Source of the DNA: Boswellia sacra
Taxonomy: Eukaryota > Streptophyta > Magnoliopsida > Sapindales > Burseraceae
Direction: 5' to 3'
DNA: 64,000 nt
NCBI GenBank assembly: GCA_013180625.2
Contig: SNVD02008830.1
Coordinates: 62,001 to 126,000 of the forward strand
This document shows, one piece after another, positions 33,241-44,022 of the stretch. The notes under the pieces are model-generated. The model had not been told where the DNA came from, searched no databases, and worked only from the letters and a program-made list of their open reading frames with translations. Positions within the stretch are counted from its first letter, which is position 1. Each line of letters opens with the position of its first letter. The translations under genes were made by a program, and so were the position numbers.

Positions 33241-34060
33241 GTATACCTCATTGGTTGTCAGCAAAATTTGCTGCTTATTAAATTTTGTAATCATTTTTTA
33301 TGTATTTTGTTTGGAATTTCAATTTTTTTTTGTAAATTGCTGTTGTTGGTATGTTTAAATGTTAGGATATTCCAGTAAATATGGTTTTTTTCAAACTGTC
33401 AAATATCTACTACTGGTTTCTTTTTTTCATATAACTTAATCAGTTTTTCCAGTACTTGGATAACTGTAGGATGTTTACATTTTTCTACTATTACAACTTC
33501 AACTTCCATAGCACACTAGAGTCCATATTGTTTCCTCTTTATTTTTTAAACGGTATACCATAGTGTGCTCAATCATTTACCTTTGGAGACATCATCATAA
33601 AGTTGCATGGTATAGATATTTGGCTGGAATATTAATGGGTAGCTATTGGTGAAAAATCAGAAAATGTAGGGTTAATTATGTTATGACACGGAATTGAACT
33701 TTTAACTGTCTTTAATTTCTCTTGGTTTTACTGGATGGGAAGTAAACTTACTGCTTAGCAGTATTTGCTTTTTTGTATTTCCTACTGTATTTTGGTAAAA
33801 TATTACTTGATATGCTAGTTTAGTTCTATTTCGGCAGTTTGCTAGGACACTTTTGAACTGGAATTTTCTTTTGCTTTGGGTTATGGTTTTTTGCCACCTC
33901 TTTCTCCTCTGCACATTATTCTTGTTCTATGGTTTCTTTCTTCCTCATCTATACACTATAGTCATTTAGGTTGTTAACGCTTCCTATACCAATTTAAGGT
34001 TCACCTCAATGGCATCATTGTTGAATTTGATCGCTGATACTTTTTGAGAACATGTGACAG
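33241..34060. other. Intron-like sequence between galactokinase and hydroxylase fragments
   Basis: Starts with the donor GTATACC and ends with the acceptor GTGACAG. Nothing coding was recognised. The join between the two captured genes is somewhere in this stretch. Confidence 0.5.
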
Positions 34061-34721
34061 GTTGGTCATCTTGGAGAAGCTTACGAGGAGTGGGTTCACC
34101 AGCCAATTGTAAGCAAAGAAGGCCCTCGATTTTTTGAAAGTGATTTTTGGGAGATACCTTGTTTTCTTTGTACATAATGAATTGTTAGTGTAGGCTTATG
34201 CTCTTGTTCATACTGGTTTACAAAATAATTTGCCTTCTGTAATTCTAACTCATTTCTACTTGAAATAGTCCTTGACTCGCACAGTCTGGTGGGCAATTCC
34301 AGTCATTTGGTTGCCAGTTGTTTGCTGGTCCATCTCAAAGTCTATTAGAATGGGCCATACATTTCCAGATTAGAGCTATTTGGCATTTTTATTTGGACAT
34401 TGCTCGAGTATACTCTGCACCGTTTCCTTTTCCACATCAAAACAAAGAGTTATTGGTTGGTTTTTTTTTTTTACTCTCTTTCTCTCTCGTGCACACGAAC
34501 ACATACATAGATTCACACATGATTCTTGTTTTTTGAGTTACAATTTAATCATCCATGTGTCATAGAATGCTTATAATTGAGCTAATATACTAATCTTGTT
34601 AGTAATATGTTTTAGGGGAAATACCATCCACTATCTTCTTCATGGTTGCCACCATAAGCACCCTATGGATGGCCTACGGCTTGTTTTTCCTCCTGCTGCA
34701 ACAGCTATTCTATTGATACCA
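34061..34721 (+). pseudogene. FAH1-like (fragment): Captured fatty acid 2-hydroxylase fragment (FAH1-like), three exons
   Basis: Exon 34,061-34,153 encodes VGHLGEAYEEWVHQPIVSKE to FFESDFWE. Exon 34,269-34,455 encodes SLTRTVWWAIPVIWLPV, then, after a frame break near 34,371, EYTLHRFLFHIKTKSYW. Exon 34,616-34,721 encodes GNTIHYLLHGCHHKHPMDGL and RLVFPPAATAILLIP. The histidine motifs HRFLFH and HGCHH are the di-iron ligands of the hydroxylase, which adds the 2-hydroxyl to sphingolipid acyl chains at the endoplasmic reticulum. The first donor reads AT instead of GT and the last looks like a GC donor. The C-terminal histidine cluster is missing. Confidence 0.88.
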
Positions 34722-34969
34722 GCAAGTACATTTTTTTCTTGCATCAGATAGTTGATGATTGTTACAAATACTGATTAAAGAAGTGAGTTGTGACTTATGA
34801 GTATGCTATAATAATCTATCAGGAACTCAGTCCATCAGAAATTTGCAAGGAAAATGTAGCATCTTTCATTTGTAAAAGTTTTCATTTTTATTACTTTTAA
34901 TCTATTGATACATATGATTTTCAATTATGTTCAACAAAATTTTGTAGTTATTTTCCCAGTTTTGTGCTA

Positions 34970-35012
<43 letters not shown>

Positions 35013-35635
35013 TGCGTGTTCTCTTCATGGATAATATTGCATTAAAGCATTCTTCTTTGGGCTCGATGAACCTTTTTTTATTTTTTTACCATGTTTGTGT
35101 AAATATATAAAATAAAGAAAGATGTGCGTGCGTGTGTCTGAGGATGTATGCCCCACCATGTGTGTATTGGATTCATTATGCATATGAGTGTGCACAAATT
35201 TGGAAAAGTATGTAGAAATTCGATAATCTTTCTTTTGTTAGAAATCTAATTGCATTAGGAGAGTTCATTTATTCAGTAGAGTTGAAGTGAATTTACTTTT
35301 ATTGATCTATATTTCATGGCTTTCACGGAGAATTTGTATCACATTTATTGCTTATGAACTCAAAAATCTGTTTTATAACACTAAATTTTGCAGGAATCCT
35401 TAAACTTGAAGCACAATAAGGCAAATATTGAGAACCCTTAGTTTGTTTTTGGTGTTTCGTACTCCGGAGCTCTTAATGCTTGGTTTCGTCTGAAGTTTCC
35501 TCATTTAACGTGTGGAAGTCTTGCAAGTTCTGCAGTTGTTCTTACTGTTTACAACTATTATACTTGGCTTTTGTTCTGCAGCTGTTCTTAGTGCTTGGTT
35601 TCTTTTGTTACAAGTATATATTTTTTTAATTTTTT
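34722..35635. other. CACTA interior after the last captured exon
   Basis: Contains the AT dinucleotide run 34,972-35,010 and otherwise T-rich, intron-like sequence. Nothing coding was recognised. The subterminal repeats of the CACTA right end start at about 35,636. Confidence 0.6.
34972..35010. repeat. (AT)n microsatellite
   Basis: About 19 uninterrupted AT units in the captured DNA. Confidence 0.95.
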
Positions 35636-35868
35636 AAACTATTATACTTGGCGGCCAAAAACCGTCAAGTATATATTTTTTAAATTTTTATATTTGGCGG
35701 TCTTTGACCGTCAAGTATAGTCAGATACATATTTGTCACTTTGACCGACCGTCAAATATTGTCAAATTGACTATATTTGGCGGTGCCATTAGTGGCGCTT
35801 TTAAGACCGCCAAATATATACATATTTGACGGTCAAAGACCGTCAAATATGATCATTTTTTTATAGTG
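35636..35868. repeat. CACTA right subterminal repeat region
   Basis: At least six copies of a motif built on TTTGGCGGTCTTTGACCGTC or its inverse occur in 230 bp, for example at 35,648, 35,691, 35,779, 35,808 and 35,825. Such arrays bind transposase in En/Spm elements. The left end has only the weaker ATTTGTCAC motif. Confidence 0.8.
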
Positions 35869-38093
35869 TTAACTGTTTTTGGTGGAGACGAGTGGGAAAT
35901 TAATTCCACTTTTGCTTTATCCACTTCAATTCCCTTAGAAGAAACCACATGGCCTAAGACAATTCCCGAAGTGACCATATAATGGCATTTTTCCCAATTC
36001 AAAATAAGGCCTTTTTCTATACACCTTTTTAGGACTTTTTCTAAGTTTTCAAAATAATTGTCAAAAGAGTTTCCAAAGACAGTTAAATCATCCATAAAGA
36101 CTCCTAAATAATACTCAACCATGTCACTGAAAATGCTTAACATGCATCTTTGAAAAGTGGCTAGGGCATTGCAAAGTCCAAAAGACATTCTTCTAAATGC
36201 AAAAGTGCCAAAGGGGCACGTAAATGTGGTCTTTTCTTGGTCTTTGAGCGCAATGGGAATCTGATAATAGCCTGAGTATCTATCAAGAAAGCAGTAGTAG
36301 GGGTGTCCTACTACTTTTTCAAGAATTTGGTCAAGAAATGGTAAGGGAAAATGGTCTTTTCTAGTGACAACATTTAATTTTCTATAATCAATGCACATCC
36401 TCCAACTAGATGAGACTCGAGTTGGCAATGATTCCCCCTTTTCATTTTTAATTACTGTAATGCCAGATTTCTTAGGTACTACTTGAGTAGGGCTTACCCA
36501 CTTGCTATCAGAAATAGGGTAGATAATTCCCACATCAAGTAGTTTAAGAACTTCAGCCCTAATTACCTCTTTCATATGTGGATTCAATCTTCTTTGAGGT
36601 TGTTGGGATGTTTTGGCATTTTCCTCTAAATGTATTCTATGTGTGCAAATTAAAGGGTTAATGCCTTTTATATCTTTTAAAGTCCACCCGATTACATTTT
36701 TATGCCTTTTAAGCACTTCTATCAATTTACCTTGTTGCTCGCATGTGAGGGATGAAGAAATTACCATCGAATATGTCTGATTCTCCCCAAGATATGCATA
36801 TTTTAGTCCTTCCGGTAAGGGCTTTAGTTCTAACTTAGGAGCTTCCTCTTTCTTGCTTTCATTCATTTGCCCCAATTCTTCGAATCTTGGTTTTGAGTAT
36901 TTTTCCATCACATGTGCACAATCCAATAAAGAACATATATCAGAAAGATCAGACTCTAGTTCCATACTTGATTCTAATGAATTCACCAAACAAGTTTCCA
37001 AAGGGTCAGAAGAACTCCCTTTTTGGATGTGATCTTCCACAATAGATTCAATCATATTGGCCTCATCAATTTCATCTTCTTTTTTATTTGGTTGTTTGCA
37101 CATATTAAAAACATTAAGTTCCAATGTGATGTTTTCAAATGATAGCTTCATGACTCCATTCCTGCAATTAATCAAAGCATTAGAGGCAGCTAGAAATGGA
37201 CGCCCTAAAATAACAGGAATTGAATTGCTTACTTCCACTGGTTGTGTGTCCAAGATGATAAAATCCACTGGATAAATGAATTTATCAACTTGAACTAATA
37301 AATCTTCTACTACTCCTCTTGGTACTTTAATTGATCTATCAGCAAGCAAAAGAGTCACAGAAGTCGGTTTTAACTCACCTAGATTGAGTTTTTGAAAAAC
37401 CGAGTATGGAAGCAAATTCACACTAGCACCAAGATCAAGTAAAGCTTGTTCAATTTTATGGTCTCCAATAACACATGAAATTGTAGGACAACCTGGATCC
37501 TTATATTTCACTGTATTATTATTTTGAAAAATAGCACTTACTTGCTTGGCTAGAAAGGCCTTCTTTTTTACATTCAATTTCCTTTTCACAGTACATAAGT
37601 CTTTCAAAAATTTTGTATAAGAAGGTACCTGTTTGATCACATCAAGCAAGGGAATGTTGACCTTTACCTGTTTGAAAATTTCAAAGATTTCAGAACTGTG
37701 AGTTGGCTTCTTTTGTGTAGCTAATGCTTGAGGAAATGGAGGCACAGATGAGGATATGGTTTCTTCTTCGCCAGGTGTTGGGTTGGCAACCTCTTCCTGC
37801 CCTTTAGAGATCGATTCTTCTTCTTTTTCATAAGGGTTAGGAATATATTTTTCAACAACCTTACCATTGCGAAGGGTCATGACTGATTTGGCTTGCTCAA
37901 AATAATGGTTACTTGAACTCCCTGCATTTGAGTTAGATTGATCTTTGGGGTTTTGCAATGTTTGAGAAGGAAATTTTCCTTTCTCTTGGATGCTAAATGT
38001 AGATGCAAATTTTGCAAGAGTATCTGACAAATTTGCTAATGTTTGAGCAGTTTGACTATTGAAAGTCTCTTGCTTTGTAATGAATGAATGCAA
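35853..38093 (-). pseudogene. Athila protease and reverse transcriptase, cut by the CACTA insertion
   Basis: The frame is open for over 740 codons. The protease motif is LLDLGASVNLLPYSVFQ, the D-L-G-A-S variant normal for Athila. Reverse transcriptase blocks follow: WRMCIDYRKLNVVTRKDHFP, CFLDRYSGYYQIPI, FGLCNALATFQRCM and the catalytic VFMDDLTVFG. The usual D-G-Y-S-G reads D-R-Y-S-G. The coding sequence ends at SSPPKTVN, where the CACTA terminus begins (35,868); the last residues of the open frame come from the transposon. The continuation KEVRSFLGHAGFY lies at 14,200. Confidence 0.9.
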
Positions 38094-38422
38094 TGTTTCT
38101 TCAAAGTCATTCCTAGGAGGAGGAGCATATGCATGATCATGAGATTTTGAAAATTTTGTCGTGTTTGAAAAGGGACTTTTGAAGATTGTGCATGATTGTC
38201 ATTTTTCCAACTAAAATTTGGATGATTTCTCCAACCGGGATTATAAGTTTGTGAGTATGGATTGTGATTTGGCCTTTTGAAAGTGTTCAAAGCATTAGCT
38301 TGTTCATGGAGACATTCCCTAAAGGCAGGCAAAGTTGGGCAATCATCAGTAGAATGGTCATTGTCTTTACAAATGTTACAGACATTTTCTTGAATAGAAT
38401 TCAATTGACCATTCTTTTTCAT
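38036..38422 (-). pseudogene. Athila gag zinc-knuckle region
   Basis: VCNICKDNDHSTDDCPTL is a C-x2-C-x4-H-x4-C zinc knuckle, the RNA-binding end of gag. It is in the same frame as the gag segment upstream, after the second stop. A frameshift near 38,090 separates it from the long protease-reverse transcriptase frame. The tail is rich in asparagine and proline (RPNHNPYSQTYNPGWRNHPN), as in other Athila gag proteins. Confidence 0.85.
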
Positions 38423-38455
38423 CTCTAAAGCCTCGACTTTTCTAGCTAGGGATGC

Positions 38456-39418
38456 CTATTTGGCTTCAAGGTCATGGTCTTCCCTGAGGTTGTAAATACC
38501 TCTATTGGATGTCGAGGTTGGGGCCTTGCTTGGTACCTCATAGGTGCCAACAGTGTCCCAATTTTGTGTCTTTTCTGTCAAGGAATCTAGATAGTCAAGT
38601 GCTTCCTCAGGGTCTTTTTCTTTAAATTCTCTATTACACATTAATTCCACTAGTTGCCTATCTTGAGGTGTTAACCCTTCATAGAAGTGTGCAACTATTC
38701 TCCAAGTCTCAAAACCATGGTGAGAACATGTATTAAGTAGTTCCTTATACCTATCCCAACATTGGTAAAGGGTTTCCCCTTGTTTTTGAGAGAAATCGAA
38801 AATTTGTCTTTTAAGCGAATTTGTTCTATGGGTAGGAAAAAATTTTTTCAAAAATTGTTGTTTCATCTCATCCCATGAACTGATGGAATTCTACCTCAAA
38901 TTTTGTAGCCATGTTCTAGCTTTATCTTTTAAAGAAAAAGGAAAAAGCTTTAATCTAATGGTGTTTATGCTACAATTTGGGTCAGTGTAGGAATTACATA
39001 CCTCTTTAAAGAGTTTTAAGTGCGAATATGGGTTCTCCACATCAAGGCCATGAAAGGTGGGTAGAAGTCCAATAAAACTTGGCTTGAAATTGAAATGGAT
39101 TGAATCTGGAGGAGAAACTACACAAGATGGTGCACTAGTCCTTACCTGATTCATGTAATCTCTGAGGGTTCTTCGTTGGTTTTGATCATTTTGTTGGGAA
39201 CGGTTGTCCCCTTCATCCGTGAACCTTTCCACTAGATTGTCGGCCATGTTTTCCAAGGAGGATGATGTTTTTCTAACAAGTCTACCACTATATGTTCGTG
39301 ACCAAATTTTCATGCAAGAAAGAGAGAAGAAAAGAAAAGAAAAGATGAACTCACAAAAAAAAATAAAAAATTTAGATCGAAGATGAGAAAAGAGAACGCT
39401 TACAATTTTCCACGCCAA
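38456..39418 (-). pseudogene. Athila gag (capsid), two nonsense breaks
   Basis: The protein proper starts at MADNLVERFTDEGDNR (about 39,247). RRTLRDYMNQVRTSAPSC, then LLPTFHGLDVENPYSHLKLF and FPFSLKDKARTWLQNL identify the Retrotrans_gag domain in its Athila form. The frame continues past an in-frame TAG near 38,891 into KKFFPTHRTNSLKRQIFDF and meets a second TAG near 38,456. In the family this protein forms the particle shell. With two stops, full-length Gag cannot be made. Confidence 0.88.
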
Positions 39419-39433
39419 TTTTTACCTTCCTCA

Positions 39434-39445
39434 GCAACGGTGCCA
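39434..39445 (-). other. Athila primer-binding site
   Basis: The minus strand reads TGGCACCGTTGC six bases after the 5' LTR. Athila and Tat elements commonly use TGGCGCCGTTGC, so this is the expected site with one change. Confidence 0.75.
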
Positions 39446-39451
39446 AGAACT

Positions 39452-40812
39452 TGACACATCCAAAAAAGGATTGTCTCCCAAGAATAGGAGTGTTAAAGTA
39501 ATAAAACCCGGTGAGACCGGGGTTGATCTACGAGGAAGGAGATTTTAGCGCTACAAATTATAAGCTAAGCAAATACGATATGATGATTCAAAGATATGAT
39601 AAGATAATATCAACAATAGATGAGAATAATTAAAATACGCAAGAAATTAACACAATAATAATAATAGCTAAGGTTAGGGGATCCGCCCTTGATAATTCAA
39701 ATAAGGATAAACAACCCATTTTAGTTATATGAATTATATTTGCTTCGTTACCAATATTTATACCACTTCTTGTAAATGGGTTCAAGATCCAATGTGCCAA
39801 TCATCATATGTCTATAACAAATCAAGGTTTCTAACTAGATTCGTGTCAGTAAGGAAGAACCATACGACATCTAGAAAGGATCCAAGCATTTGATGTGCCA
39901 AGGATTGTCGACAATAGATCCAAACCTCCACTTTACGAGTGGTGTCAAGATTGATTAAGAAAATAAATATAAATTATATAAAATAAATAACACAATATTA
40001 TGATAATTAAGTACATATCAAAGAGTTAGAGAATCCTTAATCTCATATCAAAGCCCTTTCACCTTAGCAAGAGAGAAATTAGAAAGACATTATAAGAGAA
40101 AGAAAAGAAATTGCCAGAAAAAGAAGATTTATTAATAGCATAAACATACAAGAGACAAACACAATACAAGATTCCAGCAAGGCCAAGATGTTCCAGGCAT
40201 GGTCAAGATGCCTTAATGGATTACAAGGCACCTCTATTTATAGATACATTTAGGGGCAAACTTGTCAATTACAAAGAAATAATTGTCAAATATTAGATGC
40301 ACCAACTTTGACAATTGGGGTAATTAGGTGAATCGACTTTGACCACCAATTTTGACATTGAATTTTTGAGAATTTTAATCGCATGTCTTCATGAAAGTCA
40401 TAGATATTTCTCTCAGCTTTCTAGAAAATCTTGATTCATACGATTTGGATACGTATCTTGAGAGATATGGTCAAAATATTGAGGCATGGTCAAGCTGTAC
40501 TGAATCTACAAATGGGCTCACTTCAAGCCCAATTTTGGTCCACTAAGAGTCCAAATTTGATGATTCTTATGAAATGCAATCTTGTAGATAATTGAATTCA
40601 CTTTCCAAAACATTAATATTTGCATCATTCTGATCTATAAATAGAAAGTTATGCCCAATTTACCGAACCTACATCAAAATCGAAATTAAGAGAAAGTTAA
40701 TTCAAATGATGTAAAGACTACAAATATGCTTAAGTTGAGGAATTTAATGACACTATTAATGCAATATGATGAATTAAGCTCTTATTAAACATACATATTT
40801 AAGTGTTCATCA
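39452..40812 (-). repeat. Athila 5' LTR (1,361 bp)
   Basis: Starts TGACACATCCAAAAAAGG and ends GTGTTCATCA on the plus strand. It is the partner of 7,947-9,315, and this copy supplies the promoter for the minus-strand element. Many single-base differences between the two copies suggest that insertion was not recent. Confidence 0.92.
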
Positions 40813-41047
40813 ATAATATACGAGGGGTATACCCCAAGAAAAGTACCTAGTACTCACAAGTCCAAAAGAAAAACAAAGTCCAAAGGCCCCAAACAAAACA
40901 AACGAAACATAGAGCCAAATACCCCAAACAAACAGAAGATGGCACATTGGCCCAAAAGCAACCACAACAAAACTATCATCACCAAAACAACAAAACAAAA
41001 GGGCGCATTGGCCCAAGCAACAAAAAAACAAAGTCCAAGAAACAAAA

Positions 41048-41347
41048 CTAACGATGTAGGCCCCATATGGCACGAAGCTGAGGAATGATCACATACTTGG
41101 CGTCCAATATTAGAAGCCGAGAGCGAACCAAAGTAAAAATCTCATCAATCACCTGACGACAAGTCTGATGACGCTGTTGATACACACGATCATTTCTCTC
41201 ATACCATAGAAAATAAACTGTAGCAGAAAAGACCAAACGTGCAAAGATATGTCTAAAATTCTTCTTGCCCTGAAGATGAAGAGAAGCCCAATAAAGTAGA
41301 CAAAAATCATATCTTGCCAAAAACATAGTCATAAGCATTTGTAACAT
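41048..41347 (-). pseudogene. LINE ORF2 C-terminal remnant
   Basis: The translation includes LARYDFCLLYWASLHLQGKK and then ARLVFSATVYFLWYERNDR, the pattern seen after the reverse transcriptase in plant L1 proteins (the zf-RVT tail ending in a W-x-E-R-N motif). The first 15 or so residues of the open frame belong to the flanking LTR, not to the LINE. No catalytic reverse transcriptase residues remain. Confidence 0.75.
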
Positions 41348-43072
41348 TTAAGATCAAATAAATCATTTATAATCATTAAAGATCAGAAAACATTTATCGA
41401 CTCATGTCACATAGTGCCACATGTAATCCTGATGACCCGCCCTAGAAATATGTCACCTGTAATCCCGGTGACCTGGCCCAAAAATATGTCACTTGTAATA
41501 CCGGTGACCCGGTCAGAAATCAGACAATATGTAACCTGTAATCCCGGTGACCCGGCCTAAAAATATGTCACCTGTAATCCCGGTGATCCGGCCAGAAAGT
41601 CGTGTGTATACTAATACCACAACTGGGTTCAGAATTCATAACAGTATTCAGATACTATGGACAATGAGTCAAAACATTTCAAAAACCATTGTAAATAACA
41701 TGATACTCAAAGTAAATATACTAATAACTTTTCGTAGATAATAATAAGTTCGTTAAAATATCAAGCTTCTAAAAAAAAGTCAAGAAAAGGATTAATAAAT
41801 ATTCTGATTTTGTAAAAGTAGTTTACTAAAAGTTCCTTTCACTAAAATGGTCTCTAACATAAAAACGGTTTTTGAGAATCAATTTAAAAACTTTGTTAAA
41901 ACTCTAATTCCGTAATTTATATTCTAAAACAGAAAATAATTCATGTAATATCACATAAAAATATTTTCTAACATAGTAAGAACACGTTACACACTTTAAT
42001 CACAGTATATGCATGATGTTACTTACCTTAATCGATCCAAAAAGAGAAATATCCTAGCTCCTACTCATCAAATGATTATCCTAAGACATAACCAGAAAAC
42101 ATTTAGACAAAGTCATAAACTCAACACCTAAAATATGCTATAAAATTCCTTCAAAATTTCCTAAACAAATAGTTCTGCCTAAGTCTCATTTCCCGAACAG
42201 AGGTGATTCCAGAAATTTTAGAAATTTATATCTTAATATTATTAACCTAGGATTTTGTAGAGGCGAACTAGACACATAAAGTATTTAAGCAAAAATTTTT
42301 CAAAGGAATTTATGACCATAAACTATTTTTAAATGATTTTCATTTTTTACCGGTAAATTCTGTCCAGAATTTCTAGACTAAGATGTTTTAAATTCAAAAT
42401 TTCATAACAATTATTATACATGTTAATAAATCCTAAAAATAAACAAAAACATATATATCATCTTCAAAAAGTAGCATATAAAATTTGAGAAATTTTTGAC
42501 TCCTCTAGCATATGAAAAAAAAATTCTGAAATTTGTATATCCAAAAACCACAGTATTTTTCAGGATTTCAACAGAAAGTTCAAAAATTTGTAATAAATTG
42601 AAATCTTGATATTTTATTGTGAAATAAAATCATGCACCTTCATATTTATGTCTATAACAACATATAAAAAGACCAGACTAAAACTCAATTTTTAAATCTC
42701 TTAATAAATTCAAAAATCATGAACTATTTCTTAAACCTCTACAGAAATCCTAGTATAAATTATAGGCAACAATAATTTCTAGTAATTAATCATGCTATCT
42801 AACTAAAGGGAATACGATATTACCTTGAAATTCTTTGAGTTTCAAAGCCTCCACCTAGCTTTTATGTTTAAAACCCTAATTGTGATGTCATAATAATATC
42901 TATTTATATACTAGATGAGGTGAAAATATTTCAAAAGAGATAAAACTCAACCACTATTAATCTCTTCCAATTTAAATCTAATTAAAACTCTTTTTTTTTA
43001 TTATTATCATTATCCTTGACTAACTCCCATAATGACTTATATAGCCCTATAAAAAAAATTACGGTTGTTACA
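41302..43072 (-). repeat. Gypsy 5' LTR, right piece
   Basis: This piece continues the LTR after the LINE target duplication (AAAAATCATATCT at 7,881-7,893 and 41,302-41,314). It matches 5,482-7,208 of the intact LTR, including the tandem GTAATCCCGGTGACCCGG units at 41,401-41,605, and ends in GGTTGTTACA. Confidence 0.9.
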
Positions 43073-43077
43073 GGGAC

Positions 43078-44003
43078 CGTCCCCATTCCCATCCCCATTA
43101 TTAAAATCACCTTTCATTCTCCACCTATTCTCCATATTTTTTTGGATAGGGTGAGGATAGAGAATCTCTATACGGGGAATGCTTTCTCCAACCCCAACCT
43201 ATTCCTTATACAAATATATTATTTTTACTTAAAATTAAACTTTCACATGAATATTAGTTAATCTATAATCATAAATAATCTCTGGCAGCAAAAAAAAATC
43301 ATAAACCAATATCAAAATTATAATATAGTTTTTGTAACCAAGTCTAGTACTTAAAAAGAGCGAGCAAAGAAAGTAAAATTAGCCATAACTAATAAAAGAA
43401 ATACAAAAATAATACCCTAAAATTATGTTATGTATCAATGTAGCATCACCTCTTTACTTTTTTTCTCAAGATCCTCAATATAGCTTCATTCCTATAACAT
43501 TAAAAAAAATTAATAATCATTACTTTTAATTTATAATAATTATAATTTATAAATTAATAATAATTATTGTACTTATAATTTGACTGTACTATTTTCTTAT
43601 TATTGTAGAAAAAAATAAAGATACGACGGTCGATATTTAATCACTTTGTTAATTTTGTTATCTATAATTGAATTAAGGTTTTAGTAAAATACTATAATAT
43701 TATATTTTTAGATAATTGAATCATTATATATTATTACAATAAATAATTATTCTATTTAAATTAAAAGAATTTTCATATTTTATATTTTTAAATATAATAA
43801 TATATAAGATAAAAATAAAATAATATGATTTTTATATTTTTAAATATTTTTATGAGTTGCAAAATAGATACGGAGTAAAAAATACGGTAAGAAATAATAA
43901 ACCCATTTTTCACCTCATCCCCTGAAAATAATTCCCTCGTCCCCACCCAATAGAAGTGAGTCCGCGTGGATCCCCACCCCGCGGTATATTTTGCCATCCC
44001 TAC
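43078..44003. other. Right remainder of the outer hAT-like element
   Basis: Starts GGGACCGTCCCCATTCCCAT and ends CCCCGCGGTATATTTTGCCATCCCTA. The middle is AT-rich with no coding region. The minus-strand terminal reading TAGGGATGGCAAAATATACC matches the style of the left end at 5,025. Confidence 0.6.
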
Positions 44004-44022
44004 TCAATCCAGTAACGCTGCT

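Larger units (their letters stand above)
14204..35868. mobile_element. CACTA (En/Spm-type) transposon with captured gene fragments
   Basis: The left end is CACTACAAGAATTTTTTG and the right end, read inward, is CACTATAAAAAAATGATC. The 3-bp flanks are TTG (14,201-14,203) and TTA (35,869-35,871), one mismatch. Removing the element rejoins the Athila reading frame exactly as PPKTV-KEVRSFLG, with the duplication counted once, which independently proves both borders. The right subterminal region carries repeated TTTGGCGGTC/GACCGTCAAATA motifs. No transposase of its own is present, so it is non-autonomous. Fragments of four host genes lie at 28,647-34,721. The MULE inserted near its left end. Confidence 0.9.
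7947..40812 (-). mobile_element. Athila-like Ty3/gypsy retrotransposon carrying extra genes, split by a CACTA element
   Basis: The LTRs are 7,947-9,315 and 39,452-40,812. Flanking ACAAT (7,942-7,946) and ATAAT (40,813-40,817) match at four of five bases. Without the CACTA insertion the element is about 11.2 kb, normal for Athila. The minus-strand order is LTR, primer-binding site, gag, protease, reverse transcriptase, RNase H, integrase, an unknown ORF, a LOG homologue, polypurine tract, LTR. Nonsense and frameshift changes in gag, RNase H and integrase show it cannot move by itself. Confidence 0.9.
7894..41301 (-). mobile_element. 5'-truncated LINE (L1 type), split by the Athila element
   Basis: The minus-strand 3' end is the poly(A) tail, seen as a T run at 7,892-7,903. 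The 5' truncation point is at 41,301. A 13-bp target duplication, AAAAATCATATCT, flanks both ends. LINE sequence is present only at 7,894-7,946 and 40,813-41,301, about 540 bp in total. Long TSD, poly(A) tail and 5' truncation are hallmarks of target-primed reverse transcription. Confidence 0.88.
5071..43072 (-). mobile_element. Ty3/gypsy LTR element reduced to two LTRs and a 267-bp interior
   Basis: The left LTR (5,071-7,208) and right LTR (7,476-7,893 plus 41,315-43,072) begin TGTAATGCCCCAAAACC and end ACGGTTGTTACA. The target duplication GGGAC is perfect (5,066-5,070 and 43,073-43,077). The interior between them is only 7,209-7,475. On the minus strand a primer-binding site follows the right LTR and a purine tract precedes the left LTR, so the orientation is minus. 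No gag or pol remains. Gypsy is inferred from LTR length and terminal style. Confidence 0.88.
5025..44003. mobile_element. Outermost level: non-autonomous hAT-like element, split by later insertions
   Basis: The left end TAAGGATGGCAATGGGGCGG (5,025) and the right end, TAGGGATGGCAAAATATACC when read inward on the minus strand (44,003), form inverted termini followed by GC-rich subterminal sequence. The flanks CTCAAGCT (5,018-5,025) and CTCAATCC (44,004-44,011) agree at six of eight bases, compatible with an aged 8-bp TSD. Only 5,025-5,070 and 43,078-44,003 belong to this element; the rest is nested insertions. No transposase was seen. Confidence 0.6.

Noticed and set aside
28647..34721. A single functional multi-exon host gene
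   Set aside because: The exons belong to four unrelated families, each lacks its remaining parts, and a stop and a frame break are present; all lie within CACTA termini.
28041..35868. Helitron origin for the four captured gene fragments
   Set aside because: Same-strand fragments with introns fit Helitrons, but no CTRR end with a hairpin was found at a border, while CACTA ends with a 3-bp duplication rejoin the Athila frame exactly.
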